Below, piece after piece: positions 7,554 through 15,458 of a stretch of DNA of 64,000 bases. The position numbers and the translations under genes are program-made. Source of the stretch: Alphaproteobacteria bacterium UBA3612 (GTDB taxonomy: Bacteria > Pseudomonadota > Alphaproteobacteria > Sphingomonadales > Sphingomonadaceae); the NCBI GenBank assembly GCA_002375465.1, contig DFLT01000017.1, positions 62,001-126,000 on the forward strand, written 5' to 3'. The notes below the pieces were generated by a model. The model did no database searches and had not been told where the DNA came from. It saw only the letters and a list, made by a program, of their open reading frames with translations. The stretch's first letter is position 1. The number at the start of each line of letters is the position of its first letter.

Positions 7554-8650
7554 TGACATCAGGGGTGGAGCGGGAGCGGCTGGCCAAGCTGCGGCTGGCG
7601 CGTACCCCCCGCATTGGGCCCGTCACCTATCGGCAATTGATCGCGCGTTACGGCAGTGCGCATGCCGCGCTGGAGGCGCTGCCGCATCTGGCAAGGCGCG
7701 GCGGGCGCAGCCTGACACCCGCCAGCGCCGTCGATGCGGAGCGGGAAATGGAGCTGACCGCGCAGGCGGGCGCGCAGATGATCTTCGTCGGCGATCAGGA
7801 CTATTCCGTGCCGCTTTCCGAAATCGAAAGCGCCCCGCCGGTAATCAGCGTGCGTGGCAATCCCGCCCTGATGGCCAAATCGTGCGTCGCGATGGTGGGC
7901 GCGCGCAACTCCTCCGCTGCCGCACGGCGGTTCACCCGCGAATTGGCGCAAGCCCTGTCGCAAGCGGGCATGGTGGTCGTGTCGGGGCTGGCGCGCGGCG
8001 TCGATGCAGAGGCGCATGTCGGCGCGCTGAACGGTGGGACGATCGGCGTGATCGCGGGCGGGATCGACGTCAAATGGCCGCGTGAAAATGACGCCCTGCA
8101 CGAGGACCTGTATGCGCGCGGCCTGGTCATTGCAGAGCAGCCCTTCGGCATGGAACCGCGCGCCGCCCATTTCCCGCGCCGCAACCGCATCATCAGCGGC
8201 CTCAGCCGCGGTACCGTCGTCATGGAGGCCGCGCCGCGCTCCGGCAGCCTGATCACGGCCCGCATGGCCAATGAGCAGGGACGCGAGGTGATGGCAGTTC
8301 CCGGCTTTCCGCTCGACCCGCGCGCCCGGGGATGCAATGGTCTGATCCGGGACGGGGCAACCTTGGTGCAGTCGGTGGAGGACATCATCGAAACGCTGAC
8401 GCCACTTGCGGATATCCCGCACGTCCGCGCGGGCCTTTTCGATTATATGGCGGCACCCGTCGAGGAGCCGGATGACGGCGCACGCGTGCAGATCGAATCG
8501 CTGCTGTCGCTGACCCCCGTTCCGGTCGACGAACTGGTACGCCTGGCGGGGATGCCGCCCGCCACGGTTGCGACAGTGCTTTTGGAACTGGAGCTGGCGG
8601 GACGCGTCCACCGCCATGCCGGCGCCCGGATTTCCCTGTCCAGTGAGTGA
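7553..8650 (+). CDS. dprA: DNA-processing protein DprA
   Basis: 365-residue DprA/Smf protein that binds incoming single-stranded DNA and loads RecA during natural transformation. The N-terminal SAM-like region (residues 1-70) is followed by a Rossmann-like DprA domain with MVGARNSS, VVSGLARGVDAEAH, GVIAGGID, FPRRNRIISGLS and VMAVPG, and a C-terminal winged-helix (DML1-like) domain from about 300. Starts on the last base of the plsY stop. Its end overlaps the aat start. No other competence gene is visible in the window. Confidence 0.95.
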   Translation: MTSGVERERLAKLRLARTPRIGPVTYRQLIARYGSAHAALEALPHLARRGGRSLTPASAVDAEREMELTAQAGAQMIFVGDQDYSVPLSEIESAPPVISVRGNPALMAKSCVAMVGARNSSAAARRFTRELAQALSQAGMVVVSGLARGVDAEAHVGALNGGTIGVIAGGIDVKWPRENDALHEDLYARGLVIAEQPFGMEPRAAHFPRRNRIISGLSRGTVVMEAAPRSGSLITARMANEQGREVMAVPGFPLDPRARGCNGLIRDGATLVQSVEDIIETLTPLADIPHVRAGLFDYMAAPVEEPDDGARVQIESLLSLTPVPVDELVRLAGMPPATVATVLLELELAGRVHRHAGARISLSSE

Positions 8651-9326
8651 CGCGCCCGACAGGCCGGAGGCGAGAGAGCGCCTGGATCCCGAACTGTTGT
8701 TGCGGGCCTATGCCGCCGGCGTTTTTCCGATGGCCGACAGTGCAGAGGATGACGATGTTTTCTGGGTGGAGCCGAAACTGCGCGGTATTCTGCCGCTGGA
8801 CCATTTTCACCTGCCGCGCAGCGTCGCAAAGCTGCTGAGGCAGGACCGGTTCGAACATCGCGTCGACACCGCCTTTGGCGAGGTGGTCGGTGCCTGTGCC
8901 GCGCGGGATGAGGGCACCTGGATAAATGGCGACATTCGCGCCGCCTATGGGGAGCTGCATCGCGCCGGCCATGCCCATTCCGTCGAATGCTGGCAGGATG
9001 GTGAACTGGTGGGCGGCCTGTACGGTGTGCGCCTCCGCAGCGCCTTTTTCGGCGAAAGCATGTTCACTCGCGTATCGGGCGCGTCAAAGGCGGCGCTCGC
9101 CCATCTGGTTGCGCGGCTGCGTACCGGCGGTTTCACGCTGCTGGACACCCAGTTCCTGACCGACCATCTGGCGCGCTTTGGCGCGGCGGAGGTGCCGCGC
9201 GATGTGTACCGCACCTATCTGGCCTCGGCCCTGTCGACAGAGGCGGACTTCGATCAGTTGACGACGATGGTGTCGGGTCCGGTGTCCGGCCAGTCCATAT
9301 TACAGGCGCTGACCCAGACATCATAA
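8643..9326 (+). CDS. aat: Leucyl/phenylalanyl-tRNA--protein transferase
   Basis: Adds Leu or Phe to proteins with N-terminal Arg or Lys, marking them for the ClpS/ClpAP N-end rule pathway. Visible family motifs: LLRAYAAGVFPMAD at the N-terminus, FWVEPKLRGILPLD, TWINGDIRAAYGELH, GHAHSVECWQDGELVGGLYGV, FFGESMF and LLDTQFLTDHLARFGA. I take GTG 8643 (227 residues), overlapping dprA by 8 bp; an ATG at 8616 is possible. The last 73 bp overlap the 3' end of the convergent DUF2155 gene, so the two messages are complementary over their ends. Confidence 0.92.
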   Translation: MSDAPDRPEARERLDPELLLRAYAAGVFPMADSAEDDDVFWVEPKLRGILPLDHFHLPRSVAKLLRQDRFEHRVDTAFGEVVGACAARDEGTWINGDIRAAYGELHRAGHAHSVECWQDGELVGGLYGVRLRSAFFGESMFTRVSGASKAALAHLVARLRTGGFTLLDTQFLTDHLARFGAAEVPRDVYRTYLASALSTEADFDQLTTMVSGPVSGQSILQALTQTS

Positions 9327-9703
9327 TAGGGATGGTCGAAGCTGTTTAGTGACGGCGTATTGGCATAGAGCCATCCCGAAAATACCCGCGCCTTTTGCGC
9401 GCCGGGCCTGGGCTGATGGTCGATCTGCAGGAAACCGCCGATAAATTCCTGGTCCGCCCATGGCGGCGTTGCCTCGCAGGCACGCACATTGATCGTCAGA
9501 CCGCGATAGGTAACCGCCTTGCCGGGATTGCTCTCGATCGTTTCGGTGGACTGGCTGACCTTGTCCAGAATGCCGATCGTCACCACGCGCTCAGCCATGG
9601 GCGTGGGGCCTTCCGCTGCTTCCGCCCCGGCCGGCGGTGCGGTCTGCGCTGTTGCAGGAGCCGCCAGAGACAGGGCGGCAAGAATCAGACTAGAGCGAAT
9701 CAT
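9254..9703 (-). CDS. DUF2155 domain protein, exported
   Basis: 149-residue protein with a cleavable signal peptide (MIRSSLILAALSLAAPATAQ) and a DUF2155 domain: VVTIGILDKVSQSTETIE, VRACEATPPWADQE, AFLQIDH-like GGFLQIDHQP, VFSGWLYANTPSLN and YDVWVSAC. The family is widespread in alphaproteobacteria; I know no established function. Start taken at ATG 9703 so that the signal peptide is at the N-terminus (a longer frame to 9766 exists). It overlaps the end of mlaD by 14 bp and is the last gene of the minus-strand run from the cold-shock gene. Its end overlaps aat by 73 bp. Confidence 0.85.
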   Translation of the reverse strand: MIRSSLILAALSLAAPATAQTAPPAGAEAAEGPTPMAERVVTIGILDKVSQSTETIESNPGKAVTYRGLTINVRACEATPPWADQEFIGGFLQIDHQPRPGAQKARVFSGWLYANTPSLNSFDHPYYDVWVSACNMDWPDTGPDTIVVN

Positions 9704-10265
9704 CTTCCAGCCCGTCACTCTCCGGCGCGCCGAAATCTTCCTCCAACACGCCGAACCCGCCGTCATCTGCGCCGCCGCCCGATCCCGATGAAGCCGCCGG
9801 TGCAGATTCGCCGCTATTGTTAATATAGCTGCCGATCAGGCCCAGCATGTCCACAGACCCCTGCGTATCGAGGATCTCGTCGCCGTCCCGTAACTCTTCG
9901 GTATCGCCGCCGGGCGTCAGTGCGATATAATTGCCGCCCAGAATGCCCTCCGACGTAATCGAGGCCGAGGAATCGGCCGGCAAATGATAGCGGTCGTCAA
10001 TGGCAAGCTGCAGGCGCGCCCGGAACGGGAACTCCCCCTCCAGGCTCTGATCCACGACACTGCCGACGGTAATGCCGGAGACCCGCACGTCCGTGCCCTC
10101 CGCCACGCCTGCGGCATTTTCAAATAATGCCGCGATTTCATACATGTCCTCGCCCACCTGTGCGCTGGTCCGCTGATAGAAAACCAGCGCCGCAACGATA
10201 GCGATGAACAGAACGCCGGCGCCGATCAGCGCCTCGACGAGATTCTGCCGGAACAACTGGTTCAC
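9690..10265 (-). CDS. mlaD: MlaD-like MCE-domain lipid-transport protein
   Basis: 191-residue periplasmic MCE protein of an ABC phospholipid-trafficking system (Mla). One N-terminal membrane anchor (residues 11-30, LIGAGVLFIAIVAALVFY), then the MCE domain with FENAAGVAEGTDVRVSGITVG and the later SEGILGGNYIALTPGG, and an acidic, Gly/Ser-rich C-terminal tail. Partner genes mlaE and mlaF are not in the window. Starts within the stop region of the NDUFA12 gene (ATGA overlap) and runs into the DUF2155 gene. Confidence 0.92.
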   Translation of the reverse strand: MNQLFRQNLVEALIGAGVLFIAIVAALVFYQRTSAQVGEDMYEIAALFENAAGVAEGTDVRVSGITVGSVVDQSLEGEFPFRARLQLAIDDRYHLPADSSASITSEGILGGNYIALTPGGDTEELRDGDEILDTQGSVDMLGLIGSYINNSGESAPAASSGSGGGADDGGFGVLEEDFGAPESDGLEDDSL

Positions 10266-10666
10266 GCTGCATCCTCATCGGGTGACCAAGCCTCGTAATC
10301 GCCGGTGGTGCGCGGCCGTGCGGTGCCGAGCGTGGGCAGGCCGCCGGGGCGCACATAGGCTTGCGCGCTGCCGGTCAGGTTGGGCTGGTGCTGGCGCAAC
10401 CAGGGCCGCCGCTCCGCCTGCGGGTCGGGCACCGCCTCCAGCGTGCGATGCAGCCAGCCATGCCATTCGGGCGGAACGCGGCTGGCTTCATTCTCTCCCG
10501 AATAGATTACCCAGCGGCGCTCTCGCATGCCGTTCTTCGCCGCCTTGCGATAATAGCGGTTGCCGGCCAGATCGGTGCCGACCATCTCTCCATTGCGAGA
10601 GGACCACAAGCGGGTGCCGAGGGTCGGACCGTCCCACCAGGTAAAGATTGATTTAAAAAGGCCCAT
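10262..10666 (-). CDS. NADH:ubiquinone oxidoreductase subunit NDUFA12 (B17.2) homologue
   Basis: 134-residue homologue of the mitochondrial complex I accessory subunit NDUFA12, found in alphaproteobacteria. Hallmarks: FTWWDGPTLGTRLWSSRNGE, VGTDLAGNRYYR, RRWVIYSGENEASRVPPEWHGWLH, and the C-terminal Pro/Arg-rich part. It would sit on the peripheral arm of complex I. The 4-bp overlap with mlaD and linkage to DUF2155 is a conserved arrangement whose functional reason is unclear. The 118 bp upstream hold no gene that I can see. Confidence 0.94.
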   Translation of the reverse strand: MGLFKSIFTWWDGPTLGTRLWSSRNGEMVGTDLAGNRYYRKAAKNGMRERRWVIYSGENEASRVPPEWHGWLHRTLEAVPDPQAERRPWLRQHQPNLTGSAQAYVRPGGLPTLGTARPRTTGDYEAWSPDEDAA

Positions 10667-10784
10667 TCACGGCCCCTTCTTGCTAGGCGAAACTGCGGAG
10701 CGATGCTTTAAGCCCGTATCGGGGGGACTTGGCAAGCGGCTGCGGCGGTTTCGCACCATCGGAAACCCGGCGCCGTCCTCTCGA

Positions 10785-11270
10785 TCATTCCGGCAGAGTA
10801 TAAATCACCTGATCGCCCGCCCGGGCGCCGATGCGTTCCGCCTCTCCACCGTTCAATTCCAGAACCGCCTTCACCGGCCCGCGCGACGGATAGGGCGTCG
10901 TCGACAGCGGAATGGTGTTGGACGCGACGCTTTCGATGCTGCCGTCGGGCGCAATGAAGATCATGTCGAGCGGAATGTATGTGTTCCTCATCCAGAAGGA
11001 GGCGCTGCGCGGCGGATCATAGGGGAACAGCATGCCCGCATCCGCGTCCATCTCCTGCCGGTACATCAGTCCCCGCGCCTGCTCTTCCGGCGTGATCGCC
11101 AGTTCGATGCGATATTCCCGGGTGCCCGAATCGGTGACGATCTGGAGAGGAATGGTGCCTGCGGACGCGTCGGCGGCGACGTCCGACCCGCCGGGCGACG
11201 ACTGGCAGCCCCACAACAGTAACAGCATTAGGACGGCAACAAGGTGCCGACCGCACGAAAACCCGGTCAC
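10785..11270 (-). CDS. DUF192 lipoprotein
   Basis: 161-residue DUF192 protein with a hydrophobic N-terminus ending in a lipobox-like LLWGC (Cys22), so probably a lipoprotein. The DUF192 core is clear: IELAITPEEQARGLMYRQEM, GMLFPYDPP, ASFWMRNTYIPLDMIFI, and KAVLELNGGEAERIGARAGDQV. Function of the family is unknown. Starts with an ATGA overlap on the end of the two-domain cold-shock gene; this pair occurs together in many alphaproteobacteria. Confidence 0.88.
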   Translation of the reverse strand: MTGFSCGRHLVAVLMLLLLWGCQSSPGGSDVAADASAGTIPLQIVTDSGTREYRIELAITPEEQARGLMYRQEMDADAGMLFPYDPPRSASFWMRNTYIPLDMIFIAPDGSIESVASNTIPLSTTPYPSRGPVKAVLELNGGEAERIGARAGDQVIYTLPE

Positions 11271-11926
11271 TCTGCGGCTTCTTTCCCCATGGTGGGAACG
11301 ATCTGCCCGTCCCGCTGTCCCTGATAATAGTCATCATTGCCGTGATCAGCATCGGCAATGGCAGCGGCGAGAGGACCCTTGGCCCGTTCGACGATGCGGG
11401 CGACGACCAGTTGATCCGGTTCCAGATCCAGCAGGCCGCCCCGGCGCACGGTTTCCATGTGGATGAAAACATCCTTCGATGCGTCTTCCTGTCGCACCAG
11501 GAATCCATATCCCTTCAGCCGGTTAAACCATTTGACCTTGCACGGTTCGAACGGGCCGGCTTTTTCCAGCATTTTCAGCGGATCGTCATGATCGCGACTC
11601 GGACCGGCATCGGGATCGGGGCCGATTGCGGTGGAAAGGTCGATCGAGGTCAGCTTTACCGCCTGGCGCCCGCGGGGCCGTTCTGCGGCCAGGCATTCCA
11701 CGGTCGCACCCTCCGGCAGCGCACGTCGGCCATGATCCTTCAGGCAGGAAAAGTGCACAAGAACGTCGCTACCGCCATCATCCGGCACGATAAATCCATA
11801 TCCGCGAACGCTGTCGAACCATTTGACGGTTCCCGCGAGCTTGATAGTATCCTCGGCGCCGCCCTGTATCGACGCAGCACGATTCACCTCGTGGACTGCC
11901 TCCAATCCGTCCCCACTCACGTTCAC
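11267..11926 (-). CDS. Two-domain cold-shock protein
   Basis: 219-residue protein with two cold-shock (OB-fold) domains that bind single-stranded RNA or DNA. Domain 1 (about residues 30-96) has GTVKWFDSVRGYGFIVPDD with RNP1 GYGFIV and RNP2-like VLVHFS; domain 2 (about 128-190) has CKVKWFNRLKGYGFLVRQED with VFIHME. A charged linker of about 30 residues joins them and a short charged tail follows. It heads a run with DUF192. The 132-bp region upstream is shared with the divergent coxG gene; I see no convincing promoter there. Confidence 0.93.
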   Translation of the reverse strand: MNVSGDGLEAVHEVNRAASIQGGAEDTIKLAGTVKWFDSVRGYGFIVPDDGGSDVLVHFSCLKDHGRRALPEGATVECLAAERPRGRQAVKLTSIDLSTAIGPDPDAGPSRDHDDPLKMLEKAGPFEPCKVKWFNRLKGYGFLVRQEDASKDVFIHMETVRRGGLLDLEPDQLVVARIVERAKGPLAAAIADADHGNDDYYQGQRDGQIVPTMGKEAAE

Positions 11927-12061
11927 AAATATGGTCCCCTGTGCAATTTCGTTACACCCAGAGGACAGTATAGCAACAAATCCTCTTCTCTTGAACCTTA
12001 ACTATGATCTTAGTAGCGGACGGCTACGATCTCATTGGCCGCCTGAAGAAGGAGACGCGTG

Positions 12062-12805
12062 ATGCAGATCACGGGACAACAGGAAATTTCCGCATCGCGG
12101 CAAGACGTTTGGGCGGCCTTGATGGATCCCGACACGCTGGCGCGTTGCATTGATGGGGTTGAATCGCTGACCCGGACCGAAGACGGATTTGCCGGGGAAA
12201 TGAACGCGAAAGTCGGCCCGGTGCGCGCGAAGTTCAAAGGTGCCGTCGCCATTACCGAATCCGACCCGCCCAGCCGCTATGTGCTGGTGGGAGAGGGGAA
12301 AGGCGGCGTCGCGGGCTTCGCCAAGGGCAGCGCGGAAATCGACCTTGCCGAGCCTGCGCCGGGCACCACGCTTCTGACCTATACGGCATCGTCGCAGGTC
12401 GGCGGCAAGCTGGCGCAGCTCGGCGCGCGTCTGGTCGAGGGCGCGGCCAAAGGCTATGCTGAACGCTTCTTCGAGAATTTTCGGGCGGAAGTTGAGGGAG
12501 CCCAACCCGCGCCCGCCGCATCGCCCGCCCCCTCCCCCGGACCGTCCACAGCCGCGGAACCGGCCCCGGCGGAAATGGCCCCGCCATCTTCCGCCGCGTC
12601 AGCGCTTCGGCAGGCGCCGGGTACTGCGGAAGGCTCCAGCGCAGCTGGTGCGCCCAGCACCCCCGATGCCGAGGAGGCCGCACCCGTGGGCGCCGTCGAC
12701 GCCAACGAGCCGTTCCGCGCATCCGGACGCGGCCTCGGCCCCGCGGGTTGGGCCTTGATCGTCGTTCTGATCGCCGCCGGGATCGTTGCCCTTCAATTCC
12801 TGTGA
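12062..12805 (+). CDS. CoxG-family SRPBCC protein with C-terminal membrane anchor
   Basis: 247-residue protein. Residues 1-150 form the CoxG/SRPBCC lipid- or ligand-binding fold (ISASRQDVWAALMDPDTLARCIDGVESL, KVGPVRAKFKGAVAI, GKLAQLGARLVEGAAKGYAERFF). A Pro/Ala-rich linker leads to one transmembrane helix at the C-terminus (GWALIVVLIAAGIVALQFL), so it should be a cytoplasmic protein tethered to the inner membrane. CoxG anchors CO dehydrogenase to the membrane in carboxydotrophs; here it is probably an accessory of another molybdenum hydroxylase. ATG 12062 follows AAGGAG closely. Its stop overlaps the GTG start of the next gene. Confidence 0.9.
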   Translation: MQITGQQEISASRQDVWAALMDPDTLARCIDGVESLTRTEDGFAGEMNAKVGPVRAKFKGAVAITESDPPSRYVLVGEGKGGVAGFAKGSAEIDLAEPAPGTTLLTYTASSQVGGKLAQLGARLVEGAAKGYAERFFENFRAEVEGAQPAPAASPAPSPGPSTAAEPAPAEMAPPSSAASALRQAPGTAEGSSAAGAPSTPDAEEAAPVGAVDANEPFRASGRGLGPAGWALIVVLIAAGIVALQFL

Positions 12806-13713
12806 ATGATATTTACCGGACCGCGCGAAGCTGGCTGAATGAGGGCCACCGCGTCGCCGTCGCAACAGTGACAAAGACCTGGGGATCCGCCCCGCGCGGT
12901 CAGGGGGCGCATCTGTTCATCCGCGACGACGGACTGTTCGAGGGATCGGTGAGCGGCGGCTGCGTCGAGGGGGACGTGGTGACGGAGGCGCTGTCCGCGC
13001 TCGACACAGAGGTGCCAAAGCGCCTGTCCTACGGCGTTGCCGATGCAAGGGCGTGGGAGGTGGGGCTGGCCTGCGGCGGACAGATAGAAATATTGGTGCA
13101 GCCGGTGGGCGCCCACGGCTTCGCCCGCGAATATCTGGACCGCATCATCTCCAGTCGGGACGCAGGCAAGATGCTGACGCTCTATACAGGCACTGACGGC
13201 GTCACCTCGGAACAGGCGGCGGAGGGCGCATTCGCGCGCAGCTATTCACCGCCTTTGACCCTGATGATCGTCGGTGCGGTGCACATTTCCCAGGCGCTGA
13301 TCCCCATTGCGCGGACGCTCGGCTATGATGTGCGGGCGGTCGATCCACGCGGTAATTTTGCGAAGGGTGAGCGGTTCGCCGGCATCGACATCGACGATCG
13401 CTGGCCCGACGAGGCGCTGGCGGAATGGCGACCGGGCGCGGCCAGTGCCGTCGTCACGCTGACCCACGATCCGAAACTGGACGATCCGGCGCTGATCGCC
13501 GCGCTCCGCTCCGACGCCTTTTATATCGCTGCGCTGGGGTCCCGGCGCACGCATGCCGCGCGCGTGGAAAGATTGCTGGCAGAAGGATTTTCCGAGTCCG
13601 ACATTGCCCGGATTAAGGGGCCGGCGGGCCTCGACATCGGTGCCGCCAACCCGCCGGAAATCGCACTGAGCGTGGCGGCGGAAATGGTCGCCACATGGCG
13701 ATCCCGCCACTGA
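12802..13713 (+). CDS. XdhC/CoxI-family molybdenum cofactor insertion protein
   Basis: 303-residue XdhC-type chaperone that binds molybdenum cofactor and helps sulfurate and insert it into xanthine-dehydrogenase-family enzymes. The N-terminal XdhC/CoxI domain has VATVTKTWGSAPRGQGAHL and GSVSGGCVEGDVV; the C-terminal Rossmann domain has LMIVGAVHISQALIPIA, DPRGNFA, VVTLTHDPKLDDPAL and IAALGSRRTHAAR. GTG 12802 starts inside the coxG stop (GTGA). The next gene begins 2 bp after its stop, so the three form one operon. Confidence 0.93.
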   Translation: MNDIYRTARSWLNEGHRVAVATVTKTWGSAPRGQGAHLFIRDDGLFEGSVSGGCVEGDVVTEALSALDTEVPKRLSYGVADARAWEVGLACGGQIEILVQPVGAHGFAREYLDRIISSRDAGKMLTLYTGTDGVTSEQAAEGAFARSYSPPLTLMIVGAVHISQALIPIARTLGYDVRAVDPRGNFAKGERFAGIDIDDRWPDEALAEWRPGAASAVVTLTHDPKLDDPALIAALRSDAFYIAALGSRRTHAARVERLLAEGFSESDIARIKGPAGLDIGAANPPEIALSVAAEMVATWRSRH

Positions 13714-13714
13714 A

Positions 13715-15316
13715 GTGGACTTTGGAAACTTCCCTCTTGAGCGGTGCGAAGGTGCCGTGCTCGCGCATCGCCATGCCGGGCTGGCGAAGGGGACCGTCCT
13801 TTCGGCCGAAGATATCGACCAGGTTCGGCGCTCCGGCCTGGCGCATCTGCCGGTCGCCATTCCGGAACCCGGCGACATTGCGGAAGATGAAGCCGCCAGC
13901 GGGCTCGCGGCGATCCTTGCCAGCGACACCGTAACAGCCGATCCCGCCCGGCACGGGCGTGTGAACCTGCGCGCCGCCGGGGACGGCGTGGTACGGATCA
14001 GCCGCGACAGCATCGATGCGGTCAATGCAATTGCCGAGCCCATCACGCTCGGTGCGCTGGCCGATTGGCAACGCGTCCGGCGCGGCGACATCGTCGCCAC
14101 GGTCAAGATCATTCCGTTTTTCGTTGCGAGCGACCTGGTTGCAGAGGCGGCCCGCGCCGCCGCGCCGCTGCATGTTGCGCCTTTTGCATCGACAGACGTG
14201 CTGCTGATTCAAACGCGGCTGGCGGAGACGGCAGAGAAAATGCTGCTGAAGACCGCGAAGGTTACTCAGGCGCGCGTCGAATCGCTGGGCGGGCATATGC
14301 GAGAGGCGGCCCGTCCCGCGCACGACGTCGTGGCACTGGCCGATATGCTAAAGACGGCGCATGCCGACCTGATCCTGATCGCCGGCGCCTCTGCGACATC
14401 CGACCGGCGCGACGTCATTCCCGCCGCACTGGAGGCTGCGGGCGGCAGGGTGGAGCGGCTGGGCATGCCGGTCGATCCGGGCAATCTGCTGCTGTTGGGC
14501 AGCATGGACGGGCGCCCGGTCATCGGCCTGCCCGGCTGCGCGCGAAGCCCGAAGCGGAATGGATTTGACATGGTGCTGGAACGTATCTTCGCGGGCCTCG
14601 CCGTAACGGCAGAGGACATTGCGCGCATGGGCATTGGCGGCGTCCTGGCCGAGGTCGAACGGCCCGATCCGAGAGAGGCGGCGCCGGATCGCGCCGTGCG
14701 TACCGTCGGCGCCCTGATCCTCGCCGCAGGGCGTTCGACGCGCATGGGCACCAACAAGCTGATCGCGCCGCTGGCAGAGGGTACGGTGGTGGGGAAGACG
14801 GTCGCTGCGGCGCAATCGGCCGATCTGCCGCTGCTCGTCGTGACCGGTCACGAGGCGGAAAGCACACGCGCGGCGCTGCCCGCCGACATCACCTATGTCC
14901 ATGCCGACGCCTATGCCGACGGCATGGGCGCATCCCTGGCGGCCGGAATCAGGGCGCTGCCACCGGAATGGGATGCCGTCATCATCATGCTGGGCGACAT
15001 GCCGCTGGTCGAACCGGAATTGCTGCGCAGCATGATTGCCGCGGCAAGGGACAGCTCCACGATCGTCACGCCGGTGCGTGACGGGCGGCGCGGCAATCCG
15101 GTGCTGTGGGGCCGCGACCATTTCGCTGCCCTGGCCGGTATTGAGGGCGATTTCGGCGGCAAGACCTTATTGGCGCAGCGGCAGGAACATATTGCCGACG
15201 TAGAGGCCCCGTCCGATGCGATCTTTCTGGACTGCGATACGCCGGAAGCGCTGGAGCGCGTCAGGAAAATCGCTGCAGGGAAGGGGACCGACCCTGCCAA
15301 GGATGCCCCCAGCTAG
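13715..15316 (+). CDS. Fused molybdopterin-binding / MobA-like nucleotidyltransferase
   Basis: 533-residue fusion. Residues 1 to about 325 resemble a MoeA/MogA-like molybdopterin-binding domain (LILIAGASATSDRRDVIPAA, RPVIGLPGCARSPKRNGFD). Residues about 329-520 are a MocA/MobA-type nucleotidyltransferase with VGALILAAGRSTRMGTNKL, IIMLGDMPLVEPELL and RRGNPVLWGRDHF. This pairing suggests binding molybdopterin and transferring CMP to make the cytosine-dinucleotide cofactor used by xanthine dehydrogenase-family enzymes. GTG 13715 lies two bases after the XdhC stop. No molybdenum hydroxylase subunits are present nearby, so the client enzyme is encoded elsewhere. Confidence 0.88.
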   Translation: MDFGNFPLERCEGAVLAHRHAGLAKGTVLSAEDIDQVRRSGLAHLPVAIPEPGDIAEDEAASGLAAILASDTVTADPARHGRVNLRAAGDGVVRISRDSIDAVNAIAEPITLGALADWQRVRRGDIVATVKIIPFFVASDLVAEAARAAAPLHVAPFASTDVLLIQTRLAETAEKMLLKTAKVTQARVESLGGHMREAARPAHDVVALADMLKTAHADLILIAGASATSDRRDVIPAALEAAGGRVERLGMPVDPGNLLLLGSMDGRPVIGLPGCARSPKRNGFDMVLERIFAGLAVTAEDIARMGIGGVLAEVERPDPREAAPDRAVRTVGALILAAGRSTRMGTNKLIAPLAEGTVVGKTVAAAQSADLPLLVVTGHEAESTRAALPADITYVHADAYADGMGASLAAGIRALPPEWDAVIIMLGDMPLVEPELLRSMIAAARDSSTIVTPVRDGRRGNPVLWGRDHFAALAGIEGDFGGKTLLAQRQEHIADVEAPSDAIFLDCDTPEALERVRKIAAGKGTDPAKDAPS

Positions 15317-15458
15317 GCTGCAAGGCCCCCTGGCCAGCACCCTGTCCCTGCCCATCGTGCGCGACTGCGCCGGACCGACAGGCAATGCGCGTTAGGGGCG
15401 CGTCGGAAACCAGCACTCAGCCTTCGACATTCGGTCGCCGGGGCCCTACATTCAGGGC

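Noticed and set aside
15317..15458. Possible SRP RNA (ffs) upstream of dnaX: terminal GGCCCC and GGGGCC can pair and a GGTCCGG occurs on the minus strand.
   Set aside because: The conserved apical part (GGAA tetraloop with AAGCAG internal loop) is missing on both strands, so no RNA gene is called.
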